Below, piece after piece: positions 35,185 through 45,225 of a stretch of 64,000 bases of DNA. This DNA is from Rhodothermales bacterium (GTDB lineage Bacteria > Bacteroidota > Rhodothermia > Rhodothermales > VXPQ01), in assembly GCA_022825385.1 (NCBI GenBank), contig JAJDWX010000038.1, positions 1-64,000 on the forward strand, in the 5' to 3' direction. A model generated the notes under the pieces. The model saw only the letters and a program-made list of their open reading frames with translations, was not told the origin of the DNA and made no database searches. How positions within the stretch are numbered: the first letter of the stretch is position 1; each line of letters starts with the position of its first letter. The translations under genes and the position numbers were made by a program.

Positions 35185-36045
35185 CTATTCCGGCAGGCGC
35201 TCGATGGGGCCCTGCGGCCCCGTCAGAATCACCCGGCTCCAGGTAGCGTCGTCGTCGCCGTCGCCGTACACCATGAAATGTCCGCCGTACGCCCCGCCGT
35301 CGGGATCGCAATGCACGATCATCAAACTATATTCGTCCCCGGCGGCGGGCGCAGTCCAGCGCGGATCGCTGACCGGGAAAAACGCATCCATGCGTACGCG
35401 CGCCTCCAGTTTGAAATCGCCGGGACCGGTTCCCCAGGGATCGAATTGCAACGCATAGTCCACCATATCGTCCGGCATCCGCGCCTCCTGATACGTGTCT
35501 TCCGGGGTGCCATAACGCCACCAGGCTCCGTACTCTGGCATGGACGCATCCGCCACGAAGCAAAACGCATTGTCGCCGCGCCCGAACCGTTCCGGCGCAT
35601 GGTCCCGGGGCGCCTCCATGAACCAGCAAACGGAATCCTTGAACATCCAGCGGCGAGGAGCATGGTCCGGGTCGTCCACGTCGTTTGCATTGTCATGTAC
35701 CTCCGCGCCGAAATACAAGTACGTCTCGTCCCACGCCATATAGTACCGGGCGCGCAGATCGTCCTCCAGCGCCGGTTCGTCGGGCGCCTGGTCCGTCAGG
35801 CGGTTGCGGGCGCCGCCATCGTACCAGGACGCATGGCGCAGGCGGTAGATATCCCACACGCCGTCATGGTGCGCGGCGTGCTTCCATTCGTCCAGGTCGC
35901 CGTCGACGACGGGCGCATTCGCAAGGTACGGCATATAGAGCGGCGGGGGTTCTACCAGCCTCTGGGCCTGGGCAGACAGGGCGAAAAACGGCCCGCAGGC
36001 CGCGCACGCAAAGAAGGAAGCAAGAATAACACGGAGCATGGTCAT
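35185..36045 (-). CDS. CBM9/DOMON-like secreted carbohydrate-binding protein
   Basis: A 286-residue secreted protein with a signal peptide (about 1-27, cleavage after ALSAQA) and one family 9 carbohydrate-binding-like domain: APVVDGDLDEWK, then YYMAWDETYLYFGAEVHDN, MFKDSVCWFMEAPRD, and YALQFDPWGTGPGDFKLEARV. Family members bind sugar ends at the cell surface or periplasm. It lies 85 bases after the TIM-barrel isomerase gene and closes the minus-strand sugar gene run, so it probably helps in carbohydrate capture. Confidence 0.8.
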   Translation of the reverse strand: MTMLRVILASFFACAACGPFFALSAQAQRLVEPPPLYMPYLANAPVVDGDLDEWKHAAHHDGVWDIYRLRHASWYDGGARNRLTDQAPDEPALEDDLRARYYMAWDETYLYFGAEVHDNANDVDDPDHAPRRWMFKDSVCWFMEAPRDHAPERFGRGDNAFCFVADASMPEYGAWWRYGTPEDTYQEARMPDDMVDYALQFDPWGTGPGDFKLEARVRMDAFFPVSDPRWTAPAAGDEYSLMIVHCDPDGGAYGGHFMVYGDGDDDATWSRVILTGPQGPIERLPE

Positions 36046-36130
36046 AGCCTTTACAGGAAACAGGTCGGGCGAACGCAGCGTGGATCAAGCGCAACGAAAA
36101 ACCTGGCGAAACGGAATGCGGCAAGGAATT

Positions 36131-37066
36131 TCAGCGGGGACGGCGGTCTGCGCGCGGGACGAAAGAACGCAAATACGCGGCGCTCTGGCGCAGCGCTACT
36201 TTCCGGCCCTGGAGCGAATGTTCGTAGGCGCGATCCTCCACCTCCACGCAAACCGGTCCGGCGTAGCCTGCGTCGGTCAGTGTGGAAAAAAAGCGGCCCC
36301 AGTCTACGTCGCCGAGTCCGGGCAATTTGGGCGTATGGTATTCCAGCGGGGTGGCAAGAATACCCACCTCGTCCAGCCGATCCTGGTCCAGGCGGGCGTC
36401 CTTCGCATGCACGTGAAAAAGCCGGTCGGCGAACGCGCGCAAGGGGCGCAGGTAATCCATCTGCTGCCAGATCATATGCGACGGATCGAAATTCAGGCCG
36501 AATCGGTCGCTGGGAATATCTTCGAACATGCGCCGCCAGATAGCCGGACTGTACGCCAGATTCTTGCCCGCGGGCCACTCGTCTTGCGTGAAAAACATGG
36601 GGCAGTTCTCAATGGCGATGCGTACGCCATGCTCCTCCGCAAACGCGACAAGCGGTTTCCATACGGCCAGGAATCGCGGCCATTGCTCCGCAACCGAAAG
36701 CGTCGGGTCCCGCCCTGCGAACGTATTCACGAGGTCTACCCCAAGCAGCGCGGCGGCGCGCACGACCTGCCTGAGATGCTCGATATATACGGCCGCTTCG
36801 TCCGGGTCGGACGCAAGCGGATTGGGATAATACCCGAGTCCGCTGATTTCCACGCCCGCGTCTTCGACAACCGCGCGCGCCTGCCGGGCGTCCGCTTCGG
36901 AAAAATCCGTCGCGTCAATATGGGTAACGCCCGCATAGCGGCGCTCCGCCTTTCCCCGGGGCCAGCAAAGCAACTCCACGCAATCGTATCCCTCCGCCGC
37001 GGCCGTTTCGACCACGCCCGGAAGATCCAACTCCGCGAGAATAGCGCTTACGAACCCGAGTTTCAT
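36131..37066 (-). CDS. Sugar phosphate isomerase/epimerase-like TIM-barrel protein
   Basis: A 311-residue xylose-isomerase-like TIM barrel. It opens [20 protein letters not shown]. Metal-ligand positions of the family are visible: Glu in RIAIENCP, Asp in [12 protein letters not shown], His in [10 protein letters not shown], and Glu in [12 protein letters not shown]. Substrate unknown; in keto-sugar loci members act as epimerases, isomerases or dehydratases. The start overlaps the stop of the Gfo/Idh gene by 4 bases (ATGA), so the two enzymes are translationally coupled and likely work on the same compound. No signal peptide: cytoplasmic. Confidence 0.88.
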   Translation of the reverse strand: MKLGFVSAILAELDLPGVVETAAAEGYDCVELLCWPRGKAERRYAGVTHIDATDFSEADARQARAVVEDAGVEISGLGYYPNPLASDPDEAAVYIEHLRQVVRAAALLGVDLVNTFAGRDPTLSVAEQWPRFLAVWKPLVAFAEEHGVRIAIENCPMFFTQDEWPAGKNLAYSPAIWRRMFEDIPSDRFGLNFDPSHMIWQQMDYLRPLRAFADRLFHVHAKDARLDQDRLDEVGILATPLEYHTPKLPGLGDVDWGRFFSTLTDAGYAGPVCVEVEDRAYEHSLQGRKVALRQSAAYLRSFVPRADRRPR

Positions 37067-38196
37067 ATCGGTATCCAGCGGGCCTCCCGATGACTCTGGA
37101 GAATGGCGTCGCACAACACGATCTCCTTGTGCCCCTCCTCGAATGTAGGATACATCCGCTCGCTCGAACCGCCCCCCGCCACCGCGTCGTAAAACGCGCG
37201 AAAACAGTGCTTGAACGTGTCCGCAAAGCCTTCGTTGTGCCCGCCCGGATAGCTGGTAAAACGTCCGGGGAGGTCGTGCAGCAGCGCCGGGTCCCGGACC
37301 AGCGCTTCGCTCGGAACATTGCGGCGCCCCACCTGAAGCTCGTTGGGGAACTGGCTGCTCCAGGAAACCGACCGCTCTGCGCCGGAAATTTCGTACCGAA
37401 GGCAGTTCTTGTATCCCGCCGTAACCTGGGAAACCCACAGGCTGCCCCGGGCGCCCCCCTTGAAACGGAAAAGCACGCTGCCGCAATCCTCCGTGTCGAT
37501 GTCGATCTCCTCCACGTCCCCTTCATAGGCCCCGCTGAATGTCTGGACTTCTCCGAGGGGCCGCTTGCGTACGGGGTGCACGATCTTCAGGTCCGCCAGC
37601 ACGGCCTCCACCTCCAGCCCCGTCATGGACGCAACGAGATCGATCCAGTGCGTACCGATGTCGGATACGGCGCGCAGCGGCCCGCCCTTGTCGGAAAGTA
37701 CGCGCCAGTTGTAGTCCGTGTCGTACAACAGCCAGTCCTGTACGTAGCTTCCCGCCACCGAATGCAACGCGCCCAGTTCCCCGCTGGAGATCATACTGCG
37801 GACCTGCAGATTCATGGGATAGAAACGCTGATTGTAACATACGCCCGCCTCCAGCCCCGACGCGCGGGCCGCCTCGACCAGCGCCGCCGATTCCGCGGCG
37901 TTCATGGCCAGCGGCTTCTCGCACATCACATGCTTGCCGGCTTCGAGCGCGCGCAGGGAATACGCGTAATGCAGCACATTCGGCAAGGCAAGATGCACAG
38001 ACTGCACATCCGGGTCCGCAAGCGCTTCGTCGAGGCTTGCATAGGCTTTGGGCAAGCCCAGGGCGCGGCGGGCTTGTTCGGAGCGTTCCGGGCTGCTCCC
38101 GAGAATGCCGGTTACATGAACATTTTCCAGTCGCCGGAGCGCCTCGATATGTACGGGACCGATAAATCCGGAACCCGCTACGGCTACGCCAATCAT
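37063..38196 (-). CDS. Gfo/Idh/MocA family oxidoreductase, cytoplasmic
   Basis: A 377-residue NAD(P)-dependent sugar oxidoreductase: Rossmann motif [17 protein letters not shown], the lysine motif [10 protein letters not shown], and the catalytic helix [16 protein letters not shown]. Unlike the two other Gfo/Idh proteins in this window it has no Tat signal. It overlaps the downstream TIM-barrel gene and starts 4 bases after the aldo/keto reductase stop, so three enzymes (reductase, Gfo/Idh, isomerase) form one operon. Substrate likely a sugar or inositol derivative, not resolvable here. Confidence 0.93.
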   Translation of the reverse strand: MIGVAVAGSGFIGPVHIEALRRLENVHVTGILGSSPERSEQARRALGLPKAYASLDEALADPDVQSVHLALPNVLHYAYSLRALEAGKHVMCEKPLAMNAAESAALVEAARASGLEAGVCYNQRFYPMNLQVRSMISSGELGALHSVAGSYVQDWLLYDTDYNWRVLSDKGGPLRAVSDIGTHWIDLVASMTGLEVEAVLADLKIVHPVRKRPLGEVQTFSGAYEGDVEEIDIDTEDCGSVLFRFKGGARGSLWVSQVTAGYKNCLRYEISGAERSVSWSSQFPNELQVGRRNVPSEALVRDPALLHDLPGRFTSYPGGHNEGFADTFKHCFRAFYDAVAGGGSSERMYPTFEEGHKEIVLCDAILQSHREARWIPI

Positions 38197-38200
38197 AGCG

Positions 38201-39163
38201 CTACCTCAACCAGGCTTTTTTAACGTCGGGATTGCCGGCCGTATCCAGTCTTTCCATCTGATCGTCGGAAAGCGTAACGTCCGCCGCGCCAAGATTTTCT
38301 TCCAGTTGTTCTAGGCGGCTGCCGCCGAAAAGCGGGAGAATGCCGTTGCGCAGCATCCAGGCGATAAGCACCTGGTTCGGGGTGGCTTCTGCCTCCTCGG
38401 CCACGCTCCGAAGGGCAGCGAGGCGCTCGTCTGACTCCGGTCCGGCGAACTGGGCCGGCACAGGCCGGTCCTCCCGCGTGTACGCGCCCTGCAATAGCAC
38501 GGAATATCCGATGAGCGTAACGCCATGATGGCGGCAATACCGCTTCATATCCTCGGTAACAAAGATTTGCGGCCCGAAGTCGGCGCCATGCCGGGGGCGC
38601 AGATAGGTAAAGCGCTGTTCCACGGCCTGATACGGCGTCCAGCCCCGCTCCTCGGCCAACTTCCCCGCTTCGGCAATGCGCCAGAGCCACACGTTGCTGG
38701 CCCCGATCACGCGCGCCTTGCCTTTCTGGATCAGCCGATGAAACGCTTCCATGGTTTCTTCCATGGGCGTATCGAAGTCGTCCCGGTGGGCATAATATAC
38801 ATCGATATAGTCGGTCTGGAGGCGGGCAAGGCTTTTGTCGCACTCCCGTTCAATCTCGTCGGCGGAAAGGCCGCCGCCGCTGCCGGGATAATCGAATCCG
38901 AGTTTGGACGAAATCTGCATCTTGTCGCGTACGCCGCGCTCCTTCATCCAGTGTCCGATCATCGTTTCGCTTTCGCCCCCGGAACAGCCCTCGACCCAGC
39001 TCGAATAGAAATTGGCTGTGTCGAGAAAGGTGCCGCCCCGGTCGTAAAACAGGTCGAACAAGGCAAAAGAGGTTGCCCGGTCGATTCGGCTTCCAATCAG
39101 GTCCGTGCCATAGGAAAGCGCGGACACTTCCACGTCGCTATGGCCAAGTTTCCAGGTTTTCAT
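38201..39163 (-). CDS. Aldo/keto reductase
   Basis: A 320-residue NADPH-dependent aldo/keto reductase. Catalytic tetrad in the expected order: Asp and Tyr in GTFLDTANFYSSW, Lys in ISSKLGFD, His in VYYAHRDDFDTP. NADP-site phrases are SNVWLWRI and GGSRLEQLEENLGA. It likely interconverts a sugar aldehyde or keto-sugar and its alcohol within this operon. Starts with ATG 108 bases after the large ThuA-fusion gene stop, so it may share its message. Confidence 0.93.
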   Translation of the reverse strand: MKTWKLGHSDVEVSALSYGTDLIGSRIDRATSFALFDLFYDRGGTFLDTANFYSSWVEGCSGGESETMIGHWMKERGVRDKMQISSKLGFDYPGSGGGLSADEIERECDKSLARLQTDYIDVYYAHRDDFDTPMEETMEAFHRLIQKGKARVIGASNVWLWRIAEAGKLAEERGWTPYQAVEQRFTYLRPRHGADFGPQIFVTEDMKRYCRHHGVTLIGYSVLLQGAYTREDRPVPAQFAGPESDERLAALRSVAEEAEATPNQVLIAWMLRNGILPLFGGSRLEQLEENLGAADVTLSDDQMERLDTAGNPDVKKAWLR

Positions 39164-39271
39164 AAGACGGTAATCAGGGATGGCTATGGATGAATGAACA
39201 GGGAATGGGCCGCGCAGCGAGGCGTTCGGGCCAGCGAAAACGCGGGCGCGCGTCGCGGTCCGGCCATGCGG

Positions 39272-42200
39272 TCAATACAAGATGGATACCCCTCCCGGAC
39301 GGCGGGTAACGCCCGGCCCTTCGAATTCGATCCGGTCGAAGCGGGCTACCACGCCCCGCTCGGGGCCCTGGAACACCACGTACAGGTCGCGCGCGCCCTC
39401 CGGGGCCTCGATCGGAAGCGACCAGGACATCCAGTGAATAACGGGCGGGCCGTCCTCGCGCTCCTCGATGCGGGATTCTTCAGGCGGCGAAAAGGCGGTT
39501 TCCGCCAGGATCGGCCCGTCGGCGGCGTCCAGCCGCACCTGCGCCACGCCCTCTGCTTCGGGCACAAGATATAACGCAAGCGCATGGACGCCATGGAGGT
39601 TCATGGCCGAAAACGACACATGCTCCGCATGCTCCATCTCAAGATACACTTCGGTTTCGTCGGGGAACCCGGGACGCTGCCGATTGCCTGTAATGATCAG
39701 GTTGTCGCCTTCGCCCATGGAGCGGTTCTCCGCCTGCACTACATTCGGGTACAGGATCGCCTCGGCCGACGACGCAAGCGCGGGCGTCCCCGAATCCGTG
39801 TAGTTCGCCACGAGGCGTACGTACCGGTCTATAATGTACGGCCCGTTGCCCGGATCGGGCACGACGTTGAACGCGCCGGTATTACCCCGGTGCATGTGCA
39901 GCGGACGTTCATGGGTGTCATGTCCCAGAAAGGGTTGCAGGGTAACGCGCGAACCGGGACTGGCCAACATGCCTTCCTCCGCGTCAAGCACCTGCACTTC
40001 ATAGGGGATCGCCGTATTCATGGGCACGATTCCCCCGGAGGGCGGCCATACAATGGACACTTCGGGCGCCGTGTTGCCGGCGGTAACCGTTATTGCCGTC
40101 TCCGAAACCATGCCTTCGGCGTCCGTCACTATGAGGCGGGCCGTATGCGTTCCGGGCTCGGCGTAGATATGCTCGGCAATCGGCGTTTCGGCGTCCGCAA
40201 CGCCGTCTCCATCGAAATCCCAGGAAAAATGCAGCGCGCCCCCGTTGCGGGATGCGGAAGCCGACCCATCGAAGGCCACAGCAAGCGGCGCCGGGCCGGA
40301 CAGGGGTTCTGCGGTCGCAAGGGCTTGCGGCGGACGTTTTTCGTTTCCGTAATAATCGATGCGGACCAGTTGTCCGTCGCGATTATGCCCCCAGAATTCC
40401 TGCCCCCACTCCAGTACGTACAGCGTCTGGTCCGGCCCCAGCGCAATATCGACCGGGCGGGTATACGGAATTTCAGGAGTGAACGCCGTGATTTCCAGGA
40501 CGTCCCCATGCTCGTCGTTGAGCGTTTCCTGAATCCAGTTGCGCGCCCATTCGAAAAGCATCGCCTTGCCGTCGAAATATTCGGGCAATGCGCGGGGACC
40601 TGCGATTTCCGGATCGTAACGATATACGAATCCGGGCGCCGCCGACATGCCCCCCGCGCCCATTTCGGGAAATTCGTCCGACGGGCCGTAACTATAATAA
40701 ATCCAAGGCAGTTGGGCAGGCGGCAGTTCGCGCAATCCGGTGTTGTTCGGGGAATCGTTGATCGGATTTTCCGGGTCGTACCAGCCGCCGTATTCCTCTG
40801 TCTCGAAATTCAGGTCGCGGTACGAGGCGTTGGGGCCCACGAAATAGGGCCAGCCAAAGAATCCCGGGGCCCGGGCCTGTCCGAATTCCTCCATCCCCTG
40901 GGGAATTTTCCCTTCTACGTACTGATTTCCCGGCCCCACGTCGCCCCAGTACATCCAGCCGGTTTCCGGGTCCACCGTAATGCGCCACGGATTGCGGTGT
41001 CCCATCGTATAGATTTCCGGACGGGTAAGCGGGTCGTCGTCCTCGAACAGATTGCCTTCGGGAATCGTGTACGAGCCGTCCGGCTGCGGACGTATGCGAA
41101 GCACCTTCCCGCGCAGATCGTTCGTGTTGGCCGAAGTCCGCTGCGCGTCGTATAGCGAACGTCCCGGACGCTCGTCCGTGCGCGGAGCAACCCCGCCCGT
41201 GTTGTCGCCCGTGGCCAGCCACAGGTTCCCGTCCTTGTCGAAATGGAGCTCTCCGGCGCTATGGCAGCAAAGGTCGCGCTGCATGAACACCTCCAGCACA
41301 ATCACTTCGCTGCCCATATCCAGCCGATTTCCCCGCATCGCGAAGCGAGAAAGCCGGTTCGGATCCTGACTGAGCGGCATGTAATAGAAATAGACCCAGT
41401 TGTTTTCCTCGAAATTCGGGTCGAGCGCAATGCCGAGCAGGCCGTCCTCGATTTTCATGGACGTGGGAATCCAGCCCGCCATGACCGTCGCCTCGATAGC
41501 CGGATCCCATATCTTGACCGCTCCGTCCCGTTCGATCCAGAACACGCGCCCGTCCGGCGCCACCTCGAGTTGCATGGGATACGTCGTATCGCCGTCGAGC
41601 ACGACCTCCTCGTAGGACCCTTGCAGCGTAGCCCCGACGTCCCCGTCTACGCGGCCCGCCGCCCACAGCATGGCCTGGAGCAAGTGCTCGCGGAAAAGCG
41701 GCTCCTCGTAGCTTCCCGAAGTATGGCCCCCGCCGGTATACAAAGCCCGCCCCCCATCGTATTCGCGCGCCCATGCGATGGGATGGTCGTCGCCCATCTT
41801 GCCGCCTTCGTAACTCTTTTCCACAAGCGTAGCCAGTACATGCGCCTCGCCGCGCGGGTTCGCCTTGTAGTCGTACCATTCGTCCGTGCGGGTCCAGCGC
41901 GCGGGCAGATGCGCCGTGGCGGGAAAAGCCCGGTCGAGCACGGCGATATCCGCTTCCTGAATATGCGGATGGCTCTCGAAATACGCGCCGACCAGCTGGC
42001 CGTACCAGTCCCATTCGTATTCGGTGTCCGCCGCCGCGTGTATGCCGACATATCCGCCGCCTCCCTGAATGTACCGCTCGAAGGCCGCTTGCTCGTCGTC
42101 ATTCAGCACATCTCCGGTCGTATTCAGAAACACCACCGCGCCGTAGCCCGCCAGGTTCGGCCCGGAAAAGGCCGCGGCATCCTCCGTATGCTCGACGGAG

Positions 42201-42436
42201 AATCCGTTTTCTTCGCCGATTTCCCGAAGCGCACGGGCTCCGTCTTCGATGGAATCGTGACGGAATCCCGCCGTTTTACTGAAAACGAGGACGGACAGAT
42301 CGTCCTGCGCGTCGCCCGGGTCCTGAGCGACCGCTTGCGCAAACGGGGCCAGGCCGGCAGCAAGCAAACTTGCGACAAGCAACGGAAGGAACAGGCGGGG
42401 CGTGCGCCCCCGCCCTATTGGCTCTTCGTACATCAT
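39272..42436 (-). CDS. ThuA - sugar-dehydrogenase propeller - PKD - CBM-like fusion protein
   Basis: A 1054-residue secreted protein with a signal peptide (about 1-38). Order: ThuA-like glutamine-amidotransferase-fold domain (about 47-265: VFSKTAGFRHDSIEDG, GGGYVGIHAAADTEYEW), a glucose/sorbosone-dehydrogenase-type beta-propeller (about 290-690: LLGIALDPNFEENNWVY, CCHSAGELHFDKDGNLWLAT, MGHRNPWRITVDPETGW), a PKD domain (about 715-795: FSWDFDGDGVADAETP), an Ig-like stretch, and a C-terminal CBM6-like domain (about 900-1050). ThuA proteins belong to disaccharide 3-keto pathways; the propeller family oxidises sugars with PQQ, though whether PQQ binds here is unproven. Starts 53 bases after the VCBS/DUF1080 gene stop. 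Confidence 0.9.
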   Translation of the reverse strand: MMYEEPIGRGRTPRLFLPLLVASLLAAGLAPFAQAVAQDPGDAQDDLSVLVFSKTAGFRHDSIEDGARALREIGEENGFSVEHTEDAAAFSGPNLAGYGAVVFLNTTGDVLNDDEQAAFERYIQGGGGYVGIHAAADTEYEWDWYGQLVGAYFESHPHIQEADIAVLDRAFPATAHLPARWTRTDEWYDYKANPRGEAHVLATLVEKSYEGGKMGDDHPIAWAREYDGGRALYTGGGHTSGSYEEPLFREHLLQAMLWAAGRVDGDVGATLQGSYEEVVLDGDTTYPMQLEVAPDGRVFWIERDGAVKIWDPAIEATVMAGWIPTSMKIEDGLLGIALDPNFEENNWVYFYYMPLSQDPNRLSRFAMRGNRLDMGSEVIVLEVFMQRDLCCHSAGELHFDKDGNLWLATGDNTGGVAPRTDERPGRSLYDAQRTSANTNDLRGKVLRIRPQPDGSYTIPEGNLFEDDDPLTRPEIYTMGHRNPWRITVDPETGWMYWGDVGPGNQYVEGKIPQGMEEFGQARAPGFFGWPYFVGPNASYRDLNFETEEYGGWYDPENPINDSPNNTGLRELPPAQLPWIYYSYGPSDEFPEMGAGGMSAAPGFVYRYDPEIAGPRALPEYFDGKAMLFEWARNWIQETLNDEHGDVLEITAFTPEIPYTRPVDIALGPDQTLYVLEWGQEFWGHNRDGQLVRIDYYGNEKRPPQALATAEPLSGPAPLAVAFDGSASASRNGGALHFSWDFDGDGVADAETPIAEHIYAEPGTHTARLIVTDAEGMVSETAITVTAGNTAPEVSIVWPPSGGIVPMNTAIPYEVQVLDAEEGMLASPGSRVTLQPFLGHDTHERPLHMHRGNTGAFNVVPDPGNGPYIIDRYVRLVANYTDSGTPALASSAEAILYPNVVQAENRSMGEGDNLIITGNRQRPGFPDETEVYLEMEHAEHVSFSAMNLHGVHALALYLVPEAEGVAQVRLDAADGPILAETAFSPPEESRIEEREDGPPVIHWMSWSLPIEAPEGARDLYVVFQGPERGVVARFDRIEFEGPGVTRRPGGVSILY

Positions 42437-42488
42437 AAATCACTTCCAATTCGGGGGTTATAAAGAACGCGCGACCTGTTATTTCGGC

Positions 42489-45170
42489 TCACCGGTACGC
42501 CGGATTCAGCGCCCGCTTGAGCAAGGACGCATCGTCGAGGCGCAGGATGCGCGCATGGCGATACCAGACCGGGCGCCCGTGATCCTGCAATCCGATGCGG
42601 CCTTCCCGGGCAAAATCCCGCAGGGCCCGCGGAAACTTGTTCCTTGCGCCGGTCGGATTCATGTTCGGTTTGGTCCACTGATCCAGGTCCGCCGCAGCTA
42701 CGCGCACGCCATTCACTTCGGTGATAATCTGGTTGTCGAAAGCGAAAACGCGCAGCCAGTTCCATTCGCCCGGCGGATGCACGGGATTGTTGCGCGGCTT
42801 CACCAGATCGTAGAGCGTACCGGTCGTGCTTCCCTGGCTCGTCGGGTGGCCATACGAATTGTTTACCTGCACCTCGATGCCCGTGTAGACGGGATCGGCG
42901 ATATCTTCCGTACGAATGAAAATGCCGCTGTTCGAATTTTCCACCGTTTTGAACTCGACTTCCAGTACGAAATCCCCGTAGGTATCTTTCGCCCACAGGT
43001 AGTGTTCGTTCGGCATGGAATTGTCGAATTCGCGGTCGAGCAGGATCATGCCGTCCCGGACTACCCAGGAATGGCCTTCGCCGGCAACCCAGTTCTCCAT
43101 ATCCTCCTCCCGGCCGTCGAACAGGATTTCCCAGCCTTCCGGATAATCCATGCGCGCAATATCCTCCCGCTGCGCGTCGTCGATCAGGTCGATCCAGATA
43201 TTGCGGAATTCGATGATGCTGGAAGTCGGATCCATTTCGCCCGTCTCCTCGATCATGCCCCCATGGTGCTGAAGCCCGATGGGGCCGCAAGCGGGAATGC
43301 CTGGAACGAGCGCGTCGTGGATGACCTCCTCCCCGTTCAGGCGCACCGTAACCCGATCCCCGATCATCCGGATGTCGAATTCGTTCCATTCGCCTATCGG
43401 ATGATCCATTCGCCTGGACGGCACCGCCGCCGCCCGCACTTCCGGCGCATTGTCCTGGTTCGTACGCACCCCCCAGAGTTCGCCGGAGCCCACGCCCCAG
43501 TTCCATATATTCGCCTGATCGTACGATCCGCGCAGAAGAATGCCCGAATCCGAATTGGGCGTGGGCGCAGTGACCAGGTTTCCGTCGTCCCTTTCGTACG
43601 TCCCGTCCGGCAGGATATTTGGCATGTCGTAGAGGCCGGACGCCTCCGGGAAGCGCCATTCCACATGCAGGTTGTAGTCGCAGTACTCCTCCTCCGTGAA
43701 GAGATGCTTGACCTCCGCTTCCGAGAGCGCGTCGTACTTGATCATGAAGTCCTCGACCTTCCAGTGCCCGCCGTCGCCTTCCGGCACGACCCAGCCGTCG
43801 AAGTTCCGTCCATTGAACAACGTGCCGTACTCGCCCCAGGCGCGCCACGTTTCGTACTCGTCGTACGTGGGCAAGCGGTAGGCGTCGCCCGGCGTAGGCG
43901 GTCCGCCTTCGTTGTAGAAAATGTACAGACCCGCCTTGCTCGGATTCACGACATCGTTGCGCCCGTCGCCGTTCATGTCCGCCACATGCACGTTCATGCC
44001 CATGCCGAACGCATAATTCGGCGGCGGATTCAGGCTCGCCTCGTATCCGTACCGGGGCAGGTGGTTATAAAACAGAATGTGCCGCTTCGGATCGCCCCCG
44101 TTCAGGTCGTACCAGAAGCCGAAAAGCGGCTCGAAAGCGCCAATGTCCCTGCCGTAGTGCGCCATCAGCCGCCGCCCCGTCACCAGATCGTCCTTGCCGT
44201 CGCCGTTCAGATCGCCCAGCGTCATCGTGTGAAACTGGGTGAACTCGGTTTCGAGCCAATGCTGCTCGAACGACCGCTCGCCGTCCTCCATCTTCTGCGC
44301 GTACCAGGCCAGGCCGTACGCATGCGCAGACCCGATAATGACATCGTTGAGGCCATCCTCGTTCACGTCGTGCACCAGAATCGGATGGGAGGCCGCGCTG
44401 GCGATCCGCTCCTTGAGCGACTCGAATTTCCAGTCGGCATGGTAGGCCCACAGGCCCTTCGCCGCTTCGCCGCCCGGATTCTCGTACCACCCCAGCGGCG
44501 TAACAATGTCCGGGTCGCCATCCATGTCGATGTCGCCCAGGCCATTGCCGTGCATATCTACGTCGTCGCCTATGACATGCTCGATGAAATACGGGTGCTC
44601 GTCGATGTGCTCCAGCCAGGTCATCCCCTGATCCTCGTAGAGCGCCCAGTGGTTCACCAGAATATCGTGGTCGCCGTCGCCGTCGATGTCATGATGCCCT
44701 TCGACGCCCTCCATATTGAACGCCTGGTGCACCTTGTGCGAAGCCCAGGTATCCACCTTGTTGCACGGATTTTCGTACCAGTAGGCGCCCTTCATGAACA
44801 TCCAGCCGGAACTTACGATATCCATGCACCCGTCGCCGTTCACATCCATGGGAAACTCGGCGTTGTTCTCCGTCTCGGGGCCGTTCACATCGCCGCCGCT
44901 GCGGAAATTTTCGTGCTTGATCCAGAGCGGCGCTTCGTACCAGTTGCGACCGGCCACGAGATCCAGGTCGCCGTCGTTGTCGACGTCCACGACGCTCGCG
45001 GTCTCCGAGAAGGGACCGAACCAGTAGGATCCGTTCGCCGGATCGTGCGGCGGCCCGTCCACCTTGACAGGCTGGAAAAAAACAGTGGGTTCGGGGGCCT
45101 GCGCATGGGCATTGGCAGGCATAAGAAAACATCCCGCCGCGAGGAGCGGCAGCAAGGTCGTAATGCGCAT
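42489..45170 (-). CDS. VCBS/FG-GAP repeat protein with two DUF1080 domains
   Basis: An 893-residue secreted protein (signal peptide 1-23, ANAHAQ). The first half is a beta-propeller of FG-GAP/VCBS repeats with at least seven calcium-loop motifs (DVDNDGDLD, DVNGDGCMD, DIDGDGDHD, DIDMDGDPD, DVNEDGLND, DLNGDGKDD, DMNGDGRND). The second half carries two DUF1080 (3-keto-disaccharide hydrolase fold) domains, opening LFNGRNFDGWVVPEGD and LFDGREEDMENWVAGE, each with the SDSGILLRG or NSGIFIRTED phrase. DUF1080 proteins cleave 3-keto-glycosides or bind sugars. ATG 45170 is the start; the longer frame upstream is not used. Likely a cell-surface or periplasmic sugar-processing protein. Confidence 0.9.
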   Translation of the reverse strand: MRITTLLPLLAAGCFLMPANAHAQAPEPTVFFQPVKVDGPPHDPANGSYWFGPFSETASVVDVDNDGDLDLVAGRNWYEAPLWIKHENFRSGGDVNGPETENNAEFPMDVNGDGCMDIVSSGWMFMKGAYWYENPCNKVDTWASHKVHQAFNMEGVEGHHDIDGDGDHDILVNHWALYEDQGMTWLEHIDEHPYFIEHVIGDDVDMHGNGLGDIDMDGDPDIVTPLGWYENPGGEAAKGLWAYHADWKFESLKERIASAASHPILVHDVNEDGLNDVIIGSAHAYGLAWYAQKMEDGERSFEQHWLETEFTQFHTMTLGDLNGDGKDDLVTGRRLMAHYGRDIGAFEPLFGFWYDLNGGDPKRHILFYNHLPRYGYEASLNPPPNYAFGMGMNVHVADMNGDGRNDVVNPSKAGLYIFYNEGGPPTPGDAYRLPTYDEYETWRAWGEYGTLFNGRNFDGWVVPEGDGGHWKVEDFMIKYDALSEAEVKHLFTEEEYCDYNLHVEWRFPEASGLYDMPNILPDGTYERDDGNLVTAPTPNSDSGILLRGSYDQANIWNWGVGSGELWGVRTNQDNAPEVRAAAVPSRRMDHPIGEWNEFDIRMIGDRVTVRLNGEEVIHDALVPGIPACGPIGLQHHGGMIEETGEMDPTSSIIEFRNIWIDLIDDAQREDIARMDYPEGWEILFDGREEDMENWVAGEGHSWVVRDGMILLDREFDNSMPNEHYLWAKDTYGDFVLEVEFKTVENSNSGIFIRTEDIADPVYTGIEVQVNNSYGHPTSQGSTTGTLYDLVKPRNNPVHPPGEWNWLRVFAFDNQIITEVNGVRVAAADLDQWTKPNMNPTGARNKFPRALRDFAREGRIGLQDHGRPVWYRHARILRLDDASLLKRALNPAYR

Positions 45171-45225
45171 GATTACAGATCGGAAAGGGGATGGAAAACG
45201 CGAACGCAAGCGGAGCGGGCGCGAA

